Shown piece by piece: positions 23,363 through 32,006 of a stretch of DNA of 32,559 nucleotides. The notes under the pieces were generated by a model that saw only the letters and a program-made list of their open reading frames with translations, did no database searches and was not told the origin of the DNA. The stretch covers positions 1 to 32,559 of the forward strand of contig NZ_RYYR01000036.1 of the NCBI RefSeq assembly GCF_003977595.1. Reading direction: 5' to 3'. The position numbers were made by a program, and so were the translations under genes. How positions within the stretch are numbered: the stretch's first letter is position 1; every line of letters starts with the position of its first letter. Origin of the DNA: Lysinibacillus antri (GTDB lineage Bacteria > Bacillota > Bacilli > Bacillales_A > Planococcaceae).

Positions 23363-24610
23363 TAATTCTAGCTTCTTTAGTCCATCATCAGTAGAGAAAT
23401 ATAAATAGCCATCTTCTACAAATAAATTCTCCACCTTTTCCTTATAAAGAATTGTCTCGTCTGTACCATCTGTTCTGATTTTAGAAAGATATGCACCTTT
23501 AGAATAATTGCTAAAATATAGCCAATCACCGAAACCGACAATAAATTGCGCTCGACTATCTGTTAAAGGTTCCGTCTTCCCTGTTTTCATATTCATTTGA
23601 TATAAAAGATTATTGTCGTTTACATTACTATAATAAATCATTCCATCTACTTCATAGGCATGATCAATTTGAGCCATAAATGCATATTTGGTGCTTGTGC
23701 TTTCTGGATAATCCGATGCAATCCAAGTATGATCTTTTCTCATCTTTGCATCGTTCATTAAAAAGTATTCATAACGAACGACATTTTTGCGGTCTGGGGT
23801 TGGGTCATTCCACGTTGTATCAAGATGATACCACTGTCCATCAACCTTTACTAAGTTCCAGGCATGTCCTCCTGTATATACCTCGCCCACCACATATTGC
23901 GTCTCAATTCCTAAATCTTGTAATAACTTTAAGGCAAGTAAAGCATATCCTTGGCAAACCCCTTGTCCTTCCGCAACGACTGCATTGGCACTATGTGGAC
24001 TCGCTGTTGTGTCTTCTCCGTAAGCCGTATTTTTCACAATATAATCATTTACAAATTTAACTTTTTCAAAATCAGACATCGTTTCAGGATTTGCAGAAGC
24101 TAGAATCGAAGCCACCTTCTCATTTACAATTTGCTCTTGCACTTCATTTGTCAAGTAAGCTTGGTGAACTTTAATAATGGCATCAAAACGGCCATACTCG
24201 TATTCTATTTTTCGATCTGCTAGATGCCCTAAAATATAATGATCTCGATCTGCTGCCATTTTCACAGCACGTTCAATTAAACTTTCAATATCTGAAGTAC
24301 TACCTACATACGTAATTTCAAAGTCTGTTTGCCAATTACTAAAGTAATAGTAAAAGGCATCCGCTAGTTCCTCCGCAGTTCTGACGGTATCGCTTGGTAA
24401 TTTAGCATTCTTCACGGTAGCTGTTGAGTAAATTAGCGTATCTTTCGCCGTATTGGAAACCGATGTAATGACATCTGTTGTGGCATCTTGAATGTGTATA
24501 CTATTATCATTTAAAAATTGTTTGGCATTGTCAAAAAACTTTAAGCCGAAATCATACGTCGGCTTAAGTAGTACAATGACAATGACGAGAAAAGTTATTC
24601 GTTTTAACAT
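23360..24610 (-). CDS. Membrane-anchored transglutaminase-like protein with C-terminal propeller-like repeats
   Basis: A 416-residue protein. Residues about 5-16 are a hydrophobic signal or anchor, so it should be exported. The middle part is a transglutaminase/protease-like domain with the full triad: Cys219 (GQGVCQGYA), His249 (GGHAWNLVKV) and Asp264 (YHLDTTWND). The last 110 residues are short beta repeats with Tyr-rich blades (MIYYSNVNDNNLLYQ, DWLYFSNYSKGAYLS, GYLYFSTDDGLK), as in DUF5050-type propellers. The domain pair suggests extracellular cell-envelope protein processing or crosslinking, but no substrate is known. It is a single gene next to a ykvA-like gene. Confidence 0.87.
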   Translation of the reverse strand: MLKRITFLVIVIVLLKPTYDFGLKFFDNAKQFLNDNSIHIQDATTDVITSVSNTAKDTLIYSTATVKNAKLPSDTVRTAEELADAFYYYFSNWQTDFEITYVGSTSDIESLIERAVKMAADRDHYILGHLADRKIEYEYGRFDAIIKVHQAYLTNEVQEQIVNEKVASILASANPETMSDFEKVKFVNDYIVKNTAYGEDTTASPHSANAVVAEGQGVCQGYALLALKLLQDLGIETQYVVGEVYTGGHAWNLVKVDGQWYHLDTTWNDPTPDRKNVVRYEYFLMNDAKMRKDHTWIASDYPESTSTKYAFMAQIDHAYEVDGMIYYSNVNDNNLLYQMNMKTGKTEPLTDSRAQFIVGFGDWLYFSNYSKGAYLSKIRTDGTDETILYKEKVENLFVEDGYLYFSTDDGLKKLEL

Positions 24611-24658
24611 AGTACCTCACCTCGGGAAAATTTCGGCATCAAATTTTATTAGTGCTAG

Positions 24659-25054
24659 TTAAATTTCATACTCAATTGTTGGCATATACTTCTCACCAAA
24701 AATCTTCTTCAATAATTCATGTCCTTCTTCTTTCATTTCCTCGGTAATAGATGAGTAAATGACAGATAATGCTTTTAGAATAATAACGGCATCATCTGCT
24801 AAACCAACTGTTGGTAAAAAGTCTGCAACGAGATCTATTGGTAAAATAAAGTACCCTAGAACACCCACAATCATTAGTTTTTGTTCTTTCGGTAAGTCCG
24901 GACTTTTTAATGCAGCGAATAAGGTTGCCGCGCCATGCAGTGCCTTAAATCCTAAATTCAACCCATACATTTTGATTTTATTTAAGAATTTGTTTGGTGC
25001 ATAATGCTTGCCTTTTCCCTTTACAACTGTTTCTAATTGCATATTTTCATCCAT
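24659..25054 (-). CDS. YkvA-family protein (DUF1232)
   Basis: A 131-residue protein with the DUF1232 core LMIVGVLGYFILPIDLVADFLPTVGLADDAVII, which forms one or two membrane-embedded helices with conserved Asp residues. The function of this widespread family is unknown. An AAGGAGG site precedes the ATG at good distance. A 49-base gap separates it from the downstream transglutaminase gene on the same strand, so the two may be co-transcribed. Confidence 0.9.
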   Translation of the reverse strand: MDENMQLETVVKGKGKHYAPNKFLNKIKMYGLNLGFKALHGAATLFAALKSPDLPKEQKLMIVGVLGYFILPIDLVADFLPTVGLADDAVIILKALSVIYSSITEEMKEEGHELLKKIFGEKYMPTIEYEI

Positions 25055-25089
25055 CTTATTTCCTCCTTAAGCACATAACAAAGGCTGTT

Positions 25090-25179
25090 TCTTAGTACTA
25101 TCATTACCAATAAATTAAAAAAGTACTACAAAAAGAATACTTTCGAGATGATCGTAGCCCTTTTATTGCAGTACTAAGA
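25090..25179. repeat. 10-base inverted repeat spaced by 70 bases upstream of the ykvA-like gene
   Basis: TCTTAGTACT (25090-25099) has its exact complement at 25170-25179, and a partial copy AAGTACT lies between them. It may be a chance repeat, an operator pair or the ends of a tiny element. Confidence 0.3.
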
Positions 25180-25213
25180 TTCTTTACGAGTTTAAATGGG
25201 CAAAGGTTTCAAT

Positions 25214-25927
25214 TTAATCATGATGTTTTTTACTTTTTGTATATGTAGTAATCATTTGTTTAAATAACTTATGTGTATTTAATACTTCATCATAAAACAT
25301 AATGGTATTTTTTTTAATCTTCATATGGCCTATAGGAATTTCATAAATTGGCACTTTTCTTTTAATTGCCTCTACAAGCATATTTGTATCATAACTAAAG
25401 CTTTCTCCTGGTACTTTAAGCAGCCATGCCAGATCCTTTCTTGGTATACAACGTAAGCCTGTTTGTGTATCTAGCAATCGCTTATGGAACAATAAATTAA
25501 ATAAGATGGACGCAGCTCGATTTCCGATAGAGCTAGTAAATGGTACTTCCTCAGAATTAAAATTTCTTACACCTAATATAATGCCATCTGAAAAGAGCTT
25601 AGCATGGTTTACAATTTGAGCTACGTCACTTATTTTATGTTGACCGTGAGCACCAACCGTCAGAACAAATCTTACATTGGATAAATTTTTTAATGTATAA
25701 AGGAAGCCTGTTTTCAACGCACTTCCCTTTCCTTTATTTTTAGGATGATCAATGATAACACATTGATTGTTATTCCGTAGCTTATCAAATATTGGCTTGT
25801 ATTTCTCATCACTACCATCGTTAATAATGATAATTCTCTCAATGCCTAAATTTGTTAAGTTATCCACGTAATCTATTAAAGATGGTAATGGATTAAGTGT
25901 AGGCATTACGATCGCTATCTTTTCCAC
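25214..25927 (-). CDS. Family-2 glycosyltransferase, DPM-synthase-like, with altered DxD motif
   Basis: A 237-residue soluble GT-A fold protein like the catalytic domain of dolichyl/undecaprenyl-phosphate sugar transferases. IVMPTLNPLPSLIDYVDNL starts the Rossmann-like half, INDGSDE gives the first nucleotide-binding Asp, and HPKNKGKGSALKTGF follows. The expected DADGQH metal motif reads GAHGQH (residues 92-97), so both acidic residues are gone, although the surrounding DTQTGLRCIPR is well kept. No C-terminal membrane helices exist. The GTG start has AAGGGG upstream. It could be inactive, metal-independent or changed in role. Confidence 0.85.
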   Translation of the reverse strand: MEKIAIVMPTLNPLPSLIDYVDNLTNLGIERIIIINDGSDEKYKPIFDKLRNNNQCVIIDHPKNKGKGSALKTGFLYTLKNLSNVRFVLTVGAHGQHKISDVAQIVNHAKLFSDGIILGVRNFNSEEVPFTSSIGNRAASILFNLLFHKRLLDTQTGLRCIPRKDLAWLLKVPGESFSYDTNMLVEAIKRKVPIYEIPIGHMKIKKNTIMFYDEVLNTHKLFKQMITTYTKSKKHHD

Positions 25928-26019
25928 AATGCATCCCCTTTATGAACGTTTCTATACTTTATAGTAAAATTTTATCGTTCTTCACTCTGGGATTCAATGG
26001 AAAACAACTTTGGTGGACC

Positions 26020-27771
26020 TTATGATTCGGTCACTTCAATTGGAATATGTTGAAAATTCCTCACATCAAATAAACCTGTATCCGTTACCTTTATTTCTGG
26101 TATGACAGGCAAACTTAAAAACGAAAGGGTTAAAAAGAAATGAAAATATAGATCCGGATGAATGTCATGAAGTGCTTGATGAATTTCCTTCAATTTCAAA
26201 ATCGCCTCTTCAGGTTGAAGGGTTGTCATCAAACCAGCTATTGGTAAGGCTAGGGAACCAAGTATTTTTCCATTCTCAACAACAACCAAACCACCTTGCA
26301 TCGTTTGCAAAGCGTCCAATGCATGTAACATGTCTTCATCATTTGTACCAATTACAATGGCATTGTGAGAATCATGAGCTATTGTTGTCGCTACTGCACC
26401 CTTTTTCAATCCGAAGCCATGGACAATTGCTAAGCCTTTCGTACCAAGAGAATGGTGGCGTTCTACTACTGCAAGCTTTAATAAATCTTTTTTTATACAA
26501 GGGATAAATACACCATTTTCTACGTCTACCCCTTTTATTTCATGCTTTGTTGTAATTTGATTTGGCATAATGACGATCACGTTCGCACGGTTTCCGTTAT
26601 TAAATGGAATTGCCAAATCCTTTTCTGTTAGTTTTGGAATGTTAACGGATTGAAGAATAGATTCATCAACTTGTAAATCATGCATTTGTTCTTTTAAGAC
26701 TTCTCCATTTTCAGCAACCTTCACTCCTGCTTTCCAAACAGCAGCAATTTTCATTTGTTGTAGGTCGTCAAGCAGAACAAAATCAGCAGAAAATCCTTCT
26801 GCAATGGCACCTTTGTCTGAAAGTCGATAACATTCTGCTGCATTTAATGTAGCTAATTGAATTGCTTGAAGTGGCGTCATTCCATGCTTAATAGCTAATC
26901 GTACGGCATGGTTTATACTTCCTTCTTCCATTAACTCATCTAAATGTTTATCATCTGTACAAAAGGCAAATCTACGTGCATTGGCTGGTGTCACGGCTGG
27001 TAATAAATCGACTAAATTTTTAGCAGCAGAACCTTCTCGAATTAATACATACATACCTTGTTTAATTCGCTCTTGCGCCTCTTCTGCAGTAACACACTCA
27101 TGATCCGTTTGAACACCCGCTGCTCGATAGCCACGAATTTGATCTCTTGTTAAGCCTGCACCATGGCCATCAATGATTTTGTTAGATTGTTGGACTAGGC
27201 TCAATTTTTCTAGCATGTCCGGACTTGTGTTCAACACTGCGGGGAAATCCATTACTTCCGCAAGTCCTAATACTTGTTGGTTGTTTAAAAATGGGGCTAA
27301 ATCTTTTGCTTTCATCACGGCCCCTGCATGTTCAAACGAGGTGCTTGGTACACTAGAAGGCAACATAAAGTAAATATCCATTTGCGCTTTCTTAGCATCG
27401 TCTAACATAAACTGCATCCCTTTAGCACCGGATACATTCACAATTTCATGTGGATCTGTTACAACTGAAGTTATTCCATGAGGCAATAAAATTTGGCTAA
27501 ACAAAGTAGGTGGTAGCATAGAAGATTCAATATGAATATGTGCATCAATTAAGCCTGGAATGACATATCTCCCATTGGCATCTTCTGTTCGCTTTGCACT
27601 AAATTCATCTTGTTCATCCAGTGCAATGATTTTTCCATCCGCAACAACGATATTTGCCTTTCTCCAGCATAACGAAAAAACATCGGCAACTAAGGCATTC
27701 TTTAATATAAAATCTGCCTCAAGTCGTTTTTGAGAAAGATTAATTAAATTTTTCATTGTTTGAACATCCAT
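26020..27771 (-). CDS. ade: Adenine deaminase
   Basis: A 583-residue metal-dependent amidohydrolase that converts adenine to hypoxanthine and ammonia in purine salvage. Features are PGLIDAHIHIESSMLPP (metal-binding HxH), GLAEVMDFPAVL, IDGHGAGL, TDHECVTAEEA, CTDDKHLDELMEEGS and the C-terminal domain with ATTIAHDSHNAIVIG, all typical of bacterial Ade. Length fits the family (about 570-600). No purine riboswitch is visible before it. It is preceded by the aminotransferase gene on the same strand but separated from it by a terminator, so it is probably a separate unit. Confidence 0.97.
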   Translation of the reverse strand: MDVQTMKNLINLSQKRLEADFILKNALVADVFSLCWRKANIVVADGKIIALDEQDEFSAKRTEDANGRYVIPGLIDAHIHIESSMLPPTLFSQILLPHGITSVVTDPHEIVNVSGAKGMQFMLDDAKKAQMDIYFMLPSSVPSTSFEHAGAVMKAKDLAPFLNNQQVLGLAEVMDFPAVLNTSPDMLEKLSLVQQSNKIIDGHGAGLTRDQIRGYRAAGVQTDHECVTAEEAQERIKQGMYVLIREGSAAKNLVDLLPAVTPANARRFAFCTDDKHLDELMEEGSINHAVRLAIKHGMTPLQAIQLATLNAAECYRLSDKGAIAEGFSADFVLLDDLQQMKIAAVWKAGVKVAENGEVLKEQMHDLQVDESILQSVNIPKLTEKDLAIPFNNGNRANVIVIMPNQITTKHEIKGVDVENGVFIPCIKKDLLKLAVVERHHSLGTKGLAIVHGFGLKKGAVATTIAHDSHNAIVIGTNDEDMLHALDALQTMQGGLVVVENGKILGSLALPIAGLMTTLQPEEAILKLKEIHQALHDIHPDLYFHFFLTLSFLSLPVIPEIKVTDTGLFDVRNFQHIPIEVTES

Positions 27772-27843
27772 CTAGCTACCCCTCTCTTTCACCCACAATA
27801 TATCTGTTACTATATTTTGTAATACCCATCATTATAACTTTAG

Positions 27844-27871
27844 AAAAAGACTCCTTATTATAGAAGTCTTT
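27844..27871 (-). terminator. Terminator of the aminotransferase gene
   Basis: On the minus strand AAAGACTTC pairs with GGAGTCTTT over 9 bp (one G-U) around an 8-base loop and continues into TTC-rich sequence. It lies 15 bases after the aminotransferase stop. Confidence 0.75.
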
Positions 27872-27885
27872 CCCCTTTAGATGGT

Positions 27886-29055
27886 TTAATAAACAACTTC
27901 ACCTAGCACTTCTTTAAAGGTGTTAACGGCTTCTTCAATATTTACTTCATTACCTAATTCTTGAAGAACTTCACCTATTGTACGAAGCGCCTGTTCTAGC
28001 ATATCAGCCGTTGTGTTGCCCATATGTCCGATACGAAACGCTTTTCCTGATAAATGTGCTAATGCTCCAGCGACAATAATGCCTCTAGCTGCAAGGCCAC
28101 TACGGAAGGCAGTATCCTCTACTCCATCTGGGTATAAAATACAGCTTAAAGTTGGCGCTGCAACATCTTCAGTAGCTAAAGGAGTCATTCCATATGTTTT
28201 TAATGCTGAACGAACGCCCTTTCCAAATGCGATATGACGCTTTTCACGTTTTTCGATGCCTTCTTCCAAGACAATTTTTAAAGCTGTATCATATGCATAA
28301 ATTAAATTAACTGGCGGAGTAGCAAAATATTTTGAAGGGTCTTGCATAATTGGTAGCCAATTATACACATCACTATAATAAGCTGTAATTTGCCCAAGAG
28401 CTTTTCTTGCTTCTAAGGCTGTTTGGTTAAAGGCAACAATTGCAAGCCCTGGCGGAATACCAATCGCCTTTTGTGAGCCCGTTAAAACAACATCGATTTT
28501 ATAACTTGGATCTCCATAAGTCTTACTCATATTTTCATCAAGAGCAGCTGTAGCAACGACCCCATCTACTATTACTAATGCTCCTGTTGATTTAATAATC
28601 GGTATAAGTGTATCTAAGTCCGACACAACCCCTGTAGATGTATCTGCATGCGTAATTGTTACAGCTTTATATTGTGTTTCTGATACTTTTGTAGCTACTA
28701 AACCTGGGTCTACTTGTTTTCCCCATTCTTCTTGTAAAACATCGACTTCAATGCCGTACGCTTTTGCAAGTGGTGTAAAACGGTCACCAAAATAGCCATG
28801 GCTAATAACGAGCAATTTCTCGCCCTTCCCAACCGTGTTGACAATTGACATTTCCATTGCAAGAGTGCCTGAACCAGCTACGACAAAGACTTCCCCATCT
28901 GTCTGAAGTAACTGTTTTGTCTGTTCAATGGCATTTTTAAAAGTTGCCACAAATCGCGGATCGGTATGACCTCTTGTTTCACTTGCTAATGCATCATAAA
29001 TTTCATCTACAACAGGCGTCGGACCTGGTACTAATAACATTTCTTCATTTCTCAT
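27886..29055 (-). CDS. Class V aminotransferase, alanine/ureidoglycine–glyoxylate type (PucG-like)
   Basis: A 389-residue PLP enzyme of the alanine–glyoxylate aminotransferase group. The lysine that binds PLP is Lys196 (LTGSQKAIGIPPGLA), with Asp164 (VIVDGVV) and the start motif LLVPGPTPV. The C-terminal KAFRIGHMGNTT is family-typical. Such enzymes pass an amino group to glyoxylate, giving glycine; the donor may be alanine, serine or ureidoglycine (as in B. subtilis PucG). Neighbours support a glyoxylate or purine role: isocitrate lyase, which makes glyoxylate, lies upstream and adenine deaminase downstream. Phosphonate-type transaminases are a less likely alternative. Confidence 0.88.
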   Translation of the reverse strand: MRNEEMLLVPGPTPVVDEIYDALASETRGHTDPRFVATFKNAIEQTKQLLQTDGEVFVVAGSGTLAMEMSIVNTVGKGEKLLVISHGYFGDRFTPLAKAYGIEVDVLQEEWGKQVDPGLVATKVSETQYKAVTITHADTSTGVVSDLDTLIPIIKSTGALVIVDGVVATAALDENMSKTYGDPSYKIDVVLTGSQKAIGIPPGLAIVAFNQTALEARKALGQITAYYSDVYNWLPIMQDPSKYFATPPVNLIYAYDTALKIVLEEGIEKREKRHIAFGKGVRSALKTYGMTPLATEDVAAPTLSCILYPDGVEDTAFRSGLAARGIIVAGALAHLSGKAFRIGHMGNTTADMLEQALRTIGEVLQELGNEVNIEEAVNTFKEVLGEVVY

Positions 29056-29132
29056 TTACTCTATCCCCTTTTATGTATAGTTCATTTCCCCATAGTATTC
29101 AATTTCTATAATCTTTCGAAAATTCCTTCTAC

Positions 29133-29175
29133 AAAATAGAAAATGCCCTACTAGCTCATGTCAACTAGTAAGGCA
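29133..29175 (-). terminator. Terminator-like hairpin downstream of the malate synthase remnant
   Basis: On the minus strand TGCCTTACTAG pairs with CTAGTAGGGCA over 11 bp (one G-U) around a 10-base loop, then TTTTCTATTTT. It fits a terminator for minus-strand transcription arriving from the aceB remnant, so it is probably the old aceB terminator. Confidence 0.78.
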
Positions 29176-29323
29176 CCCATCCCTAAATTTTGCTCATTAT
29201 CTATTTAGGAGGCAACCCCAAATATATTTTTCCCCTTTGTAAAACGCTTACATTCATTTTGATGAAATAACATCTTGCTCAATTAAATTTTAAAATAGTT
29301 CAGCCGCTATCTCGCATCGACCG
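29176..29323. other. Short gene-free spacer after the aceB remnant
   Basis: No gene seen. An imperfect palindrome TGTAAAACGCTTACA at 29237-29251 has some likeness to a catabolite (cre) site but does not fit the consensus well. Confidence 0.4.
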
Positions 29324-29636
29324 CTATTTACGTCTGCTCCCCAACAGGCGCTTTAATTTTGCAAGCTCTTCATTTAATATTTCAAGTACTAACGGTAAAG
29401 CTACTTTGCGTCCATTATCAAGAATACCTTTTCATGTCGAATCCATTGCCATACTTGTGTACGGGAAATTTCTACAGTTGCAGCATCTTCCATTAAGTTA
29501 TTAATCGGAGCTACTCCATTCCCACGTAGTCAAGAAACAATGTATTGAACATTTTATATGAAAACATCTTCTGTAACCGTACTCTCTGGAACGGCAACCA
29601 GAGCTAGACGATACATTCATATTTTCATATTTTTTA
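29324..29636 (-). pseudogene. aceB: Degraded C-terminal fragment of malate synthase (aceB remnant)
   Basis: Reading the minus strand gives pieces that match the C-terminal end of malate synthase A: DKKYENMNVS, then VPESTVTED, then [20 protein letters not shown] continuing [14 protein letters not shown], then [20 protein letters not shown] and LAKLKRLLGSRRK. The frame is broken by a TAA after the first third, a TGA where the family has Trp before LRG, and a one-base loss in a G run after RHEK. Only about 105 codons of a normal 530 remain. It lies directly after the aceA terminator. The enzyme that joins glyoxylate and acetyl-CoA is therefore not made from here. No coding product is expected. 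Confidence 0.88.
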
Positions 29637-29646
29637 TCAAATAGAT

Positions 29647-29676
29647 GCCCCGGTAATCCCCTATTGTTACCGAGGC
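29647..29676 (-). terminator. Terminator hairpin of isocitrate lyase
   Basis: On the minus strand GCCTCGGTAA pairs with TTACCGGGGC over 10 bp (one G-U) around a 10-base loop. The tail ATCTATTTG is T-poor, so termination may be partial. Confidence 0.7.
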
Positions 29677-29693
29677 AATCTTTTTAGTTTAAA

Positions 29694-30977
29694 TTATGCA
29701 AATTGTTCAGTTTCAGTTGATCCTGCCATTGCAGTAGTAGAAGATGTACCACCAGAAATTGTTTGAGCAACATCATCAAAGTAACCAGTACCTACTTCGC
29801 GTTGGTGCTTAGTAGCAGTATACCCTTTAGATTCAGCAGCAAACTCAGCTTGTTGTAACTTAGAGTATGCAGCCATACCATTGTCTTTGTAGTCATGTGC
29901 AAGCTCGAACATTGAGTAGTTTAAGCTGTGGAAACCAGCAAGTGTAATGAATTGGAATTTGTAACCAAGTTTTCCTAACTCGCGTTGGTACTCAGCAATT
30001 TCTTTATCAGAAAGTTTAGCTTTCCAGTTGAATGATGGAGAGCAGTTGTAAGCTAACATTTTTCCTGGGAATTTCTCATGGATTGCAGCAGCAAACTCAC
30101 GAGCTTCCTCTAATGATGGGTGAGAAGTTTCACACCAGATTAGATCTGCGTATGGAGCGTATGCTAAACCACGTGCAATCGCTTGTTTAATACCTGGTTT
30201 TGTACGATAGAATCCTTCTGGAGTACGTTCACCAGTTAGGAATTCAGCATCACGTGGATCGATATCACTTGTTACCATGTCTGCAGCATCAGCGTCTGTA
30301 CGAGCGATTAATACAGTATCTACACCCATTACGTCACAAGCAAGACGAGCAGCTACTAAGTTACGGATCGCGTTTTGAGTTGGAAGTAATACTTTACCAC
30401 CTAAGTGACCACATTTTTTCTCAGAAGCTAATTGGTCTTCTAAGTGAACACCAGATGCTCCAGCTTCAATCATACCTTTTACAAGTTCGAATACGTTAAG
30501 TGGACCACCGAAGCCAGCTTCAGCATCAGCTACGATTGGTGCGAACCAGTCAAACTCATCTTCACGACCTTCAGCATGGTCAATTTGATCTGCACGTTGT
30601 AACGCTTGGTTAATACGTTTTACAACTTGTGGTACTGAGTTTGCTGGGTATAATGATTGGTCAGGGTACATTTGACCAGCAACGTTTGCATCTGCAGCTA
30701 CTTGCCAACCTGATAGATAAATAGCTTTTAAACCTGCTTTAACTTGTTGTACTGCTTGATTACCTGTTAGTGCACCTAATGCATTGATGAAATCTTCTTC
30801 ATGTAAAGACTTCCATAAACGTGCTGCACCGCGTTTTGCTAAAGTTTGCTCGATTATTACAGAACCTTGTAATTTCACAACTTCTTCAGCTGTATATGAT
30901 CTTTCGATACCTTTCCATCTTGGATTTTCTGCCCAATCCTTTTTGATTGCCTCAATTTTCTCTTGTCTTGTTACCAT
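29694..30977 (-). CDS. aceA: Isocitrate lyase
   Basis: A 427-residue enzyme that splits isocitrate into glyoxylate and succinate, the first step of the glyoxylate shunt. The active-site loop KKCGHLGGK with the catalytic Cys (residue 189) is intact, as are [16 protein letters not shown] and LIARTDA. Its length is that of Bacillus-type AceA. The ATG at 30977 ([10 protein letters not shown]) has a GGGGAAGGTG site upstream; the longer frame from 31085 is non-conserved promoter DNA. A LytTR-type regulator is divergent, and the usual partner gene aceB survives only as a fragment downstream. Confidence 0.97.
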   Translation of the reverse strand: MVTRQEKIEAIKKDWAENPRWKGIERSYTAEEVVKLQGSVIIEQTLAKRGAARLWKSLHEEDFINALGALTGNQAVQQVKAGLKAIYLSGWQVAADANVAGQMYPDQSLYPANSVPQVVKRINQALQRADQIDHAEGREDEFDWFAPIVADAEAGFGGPLNVFELVKGMIEAGASGVHLEDQLASEKKCGHLGGKVLLPTQNAIRNLVAARLACDVMGVDTVLIARTDADAADMVTSDIDPRDAEFLTGERTPEGFYRTKPGIKQAIARGLAYAPYADLIWCETSHPSLEEAREFAAAIHEKFPGKMLAYNCSPSFNWKAKLSDKEIAEYQRELGKLGYKFQFITLAGFHSLNYSMFELAHDYKDNGMAAYSKLQQAEFAAESKGYTATKHQREVGTGYFDDVAQTISGGTSSTTAMAGSTETEQFA

Positions 30978-31190
30978 ATTCCTAACACACCTTCCCCTTT
31001 GTTTAAATACCCTGTTGTAAAATAATTCATTTTCACTGTTCCATAACAGAAGTATTTCTTGTAAATTAATATATAACAGTATCATTTAATTTTCATTATT
31101 TTCTGACGAAATGGTGCAATTTTGGGACAAAAAGGTATTATTAGAAGATGAAGTGATATTTTTTCATGTGTATAGGGGGATATGTGTTAT
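30978..31190. promoter_or_regulatory. Divergent aceA / LytTR promoter region with CTGTT half-sites
   Basis: An AT-rich region with the inverted repeat CTGTT-CCAT-AACAG at 31036-31049, another CTGTT at 31012-31016 and another AACAG at 31075-31079. Repeated GTT-containing half-sites are compatible with LytTR-family binding, but the match to a defined consensus is loose. I cannot assign -35 and -10 boxes firmly. Confidence 0.45.
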
Positions 31191-31862
31191 ATGGAGATGG
31201 AGAACTTTCAAATATCAAAAGAAGAATTTGATCAATTTAAAATTATTTTGGAAGATTGGATTTCAAAAGACGCATCCATTGCGATTGCACTTGGGGAGAC
31301 GTATGTTTACCATTCAAAAAGTACACATCACAGTCATTTAGAATTCGGGGAAGCTATCCACCCAGAAAGCATTGCAGCTCGTGTTCTAAAGAGTAGACAA
31401 AAAACGGAAGCCATCATAGATAAATCTATTTTGGGAGAACCGTATTATGCAATTGGGTACCCAATCCACTTTAATAAGCAAGAGGCTGCTTTAATTGTTA
31501 TTCTTCCTTCCACATACTCTGTTGAAAAACGAGAGCCATATAAATTTTTAACAGGTAGACAAGATGAAGACTGGACACCTGTTCCAATTGAGCAAATTTC
31601 TCATATAGAAAGCTTGCAAAAAAAAACTTGGTTTTACGCACAAAACGATCAATACAAAACGACAATTACGTTAAAGGAACTTCAAACAAAGCTACCTGAG
31701 TATTTTGTACGCATTCATCGTTCTTATATTTTAAACATCTATTTTATTAAGCGCATTTCAAAAGATTTAGCATCAAATTTCGTCATTGAACTAAAGAATG
31801 GCACCGAACTACCTGTGAGCCAATCTTATGTAAATAATTTGAGGAAGGCATTGGAGTTTTAA
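31191..31862 (+). CDS. LytTR-family DNA-binding regulator with an N-terminal sensor-like region
   Basis: A 223-residue protein. The last 100 residues form a LytTR DNA-binding domain: PVPIEQISHIESLQKKTWFYAQ, TTITLKELQTKLPEYFVRIHRSYILN and ELPVSQSYVNNLRKAL. The first 110 residues (EDWISKDASIAIALGETYVYH, then GEPYYAIGYPIHF and LIVILPS) look like a PAS- or GAF-like sensing domain, not a response-regulator receiver, as there is no phospho-Asp pattern. Start choice is uncertain: ATGs lie at 31182, 31191 and 31197, and the AGGGGG site suits 31191 best. Divergence from aceA suggests that it controls isocitrate lyase in response to a metabolite. A strong terminator follows. Confidence 0.85.
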   Translation: MEMENFQISKEEFDQFKIILEDWISKDASIAIALGETYVYHSKSTHHSHLEFGEAIHPESIAARVLKSRQKTEAIIDKSILGEPYYAIGYPIHFNKQEAALIVILPSTYSVEKREPYKFLTGRQDEDWTPVPIEQISHIESLQKKTWFYAQNDQYKTTITLKELQTKLPEYFVRIHRSYILNIYFIKRISKDLASNFVIELKNGTELPVSQSYVNNLRKALEF

Positions 31863-31962
31863 TTTGTTATGATGAGTGTCTTGAAGATTTTGTGAGTGTA
31901 TCTTTTGTGATGAGCATGGTGGCATATTATTGCAATCAACGCAGGAGGACTTATTTTCATAT

Positions 31963-32006
31963 AAAAGGCTGTTTAGAAAGTTTTCGCTTTCAGACAGTCT
32001 TTTTTC
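31963..32006 (+). terminator. Terminator downstream of the LytTR gene
   Basis: AAAAGGCTG pairs with CAGTCTTTT and inside it GAAAG with CTTTC around the loop TTTTCG, followed by a T-run TTTTTTC. It lies 100 bases after the LytTR stop codon. Confidence 0.82.

Noticed and set aside
27772..27885. Purine riboswitch before adenine deaminase
   Set aside because: The 114-base gap holds only a terminator of the upstream gene; no three-way junction with conserved purine-riboswitch loops is visible.
29237..29251. Possible catabolite-responsive element TGTAAAACGCTTACA
   Set aside because: It has one base too many for the cre core on either strand and lies downstream of genes, not in a promoter.
30978..31085. 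N-terminal extension of isocitrate lyase by 36 residues
   Set aside because: The extension lies in the AT-rich divergent promoter region and has no family similarity; the ATG at 30977 matches known AceA N-termini.
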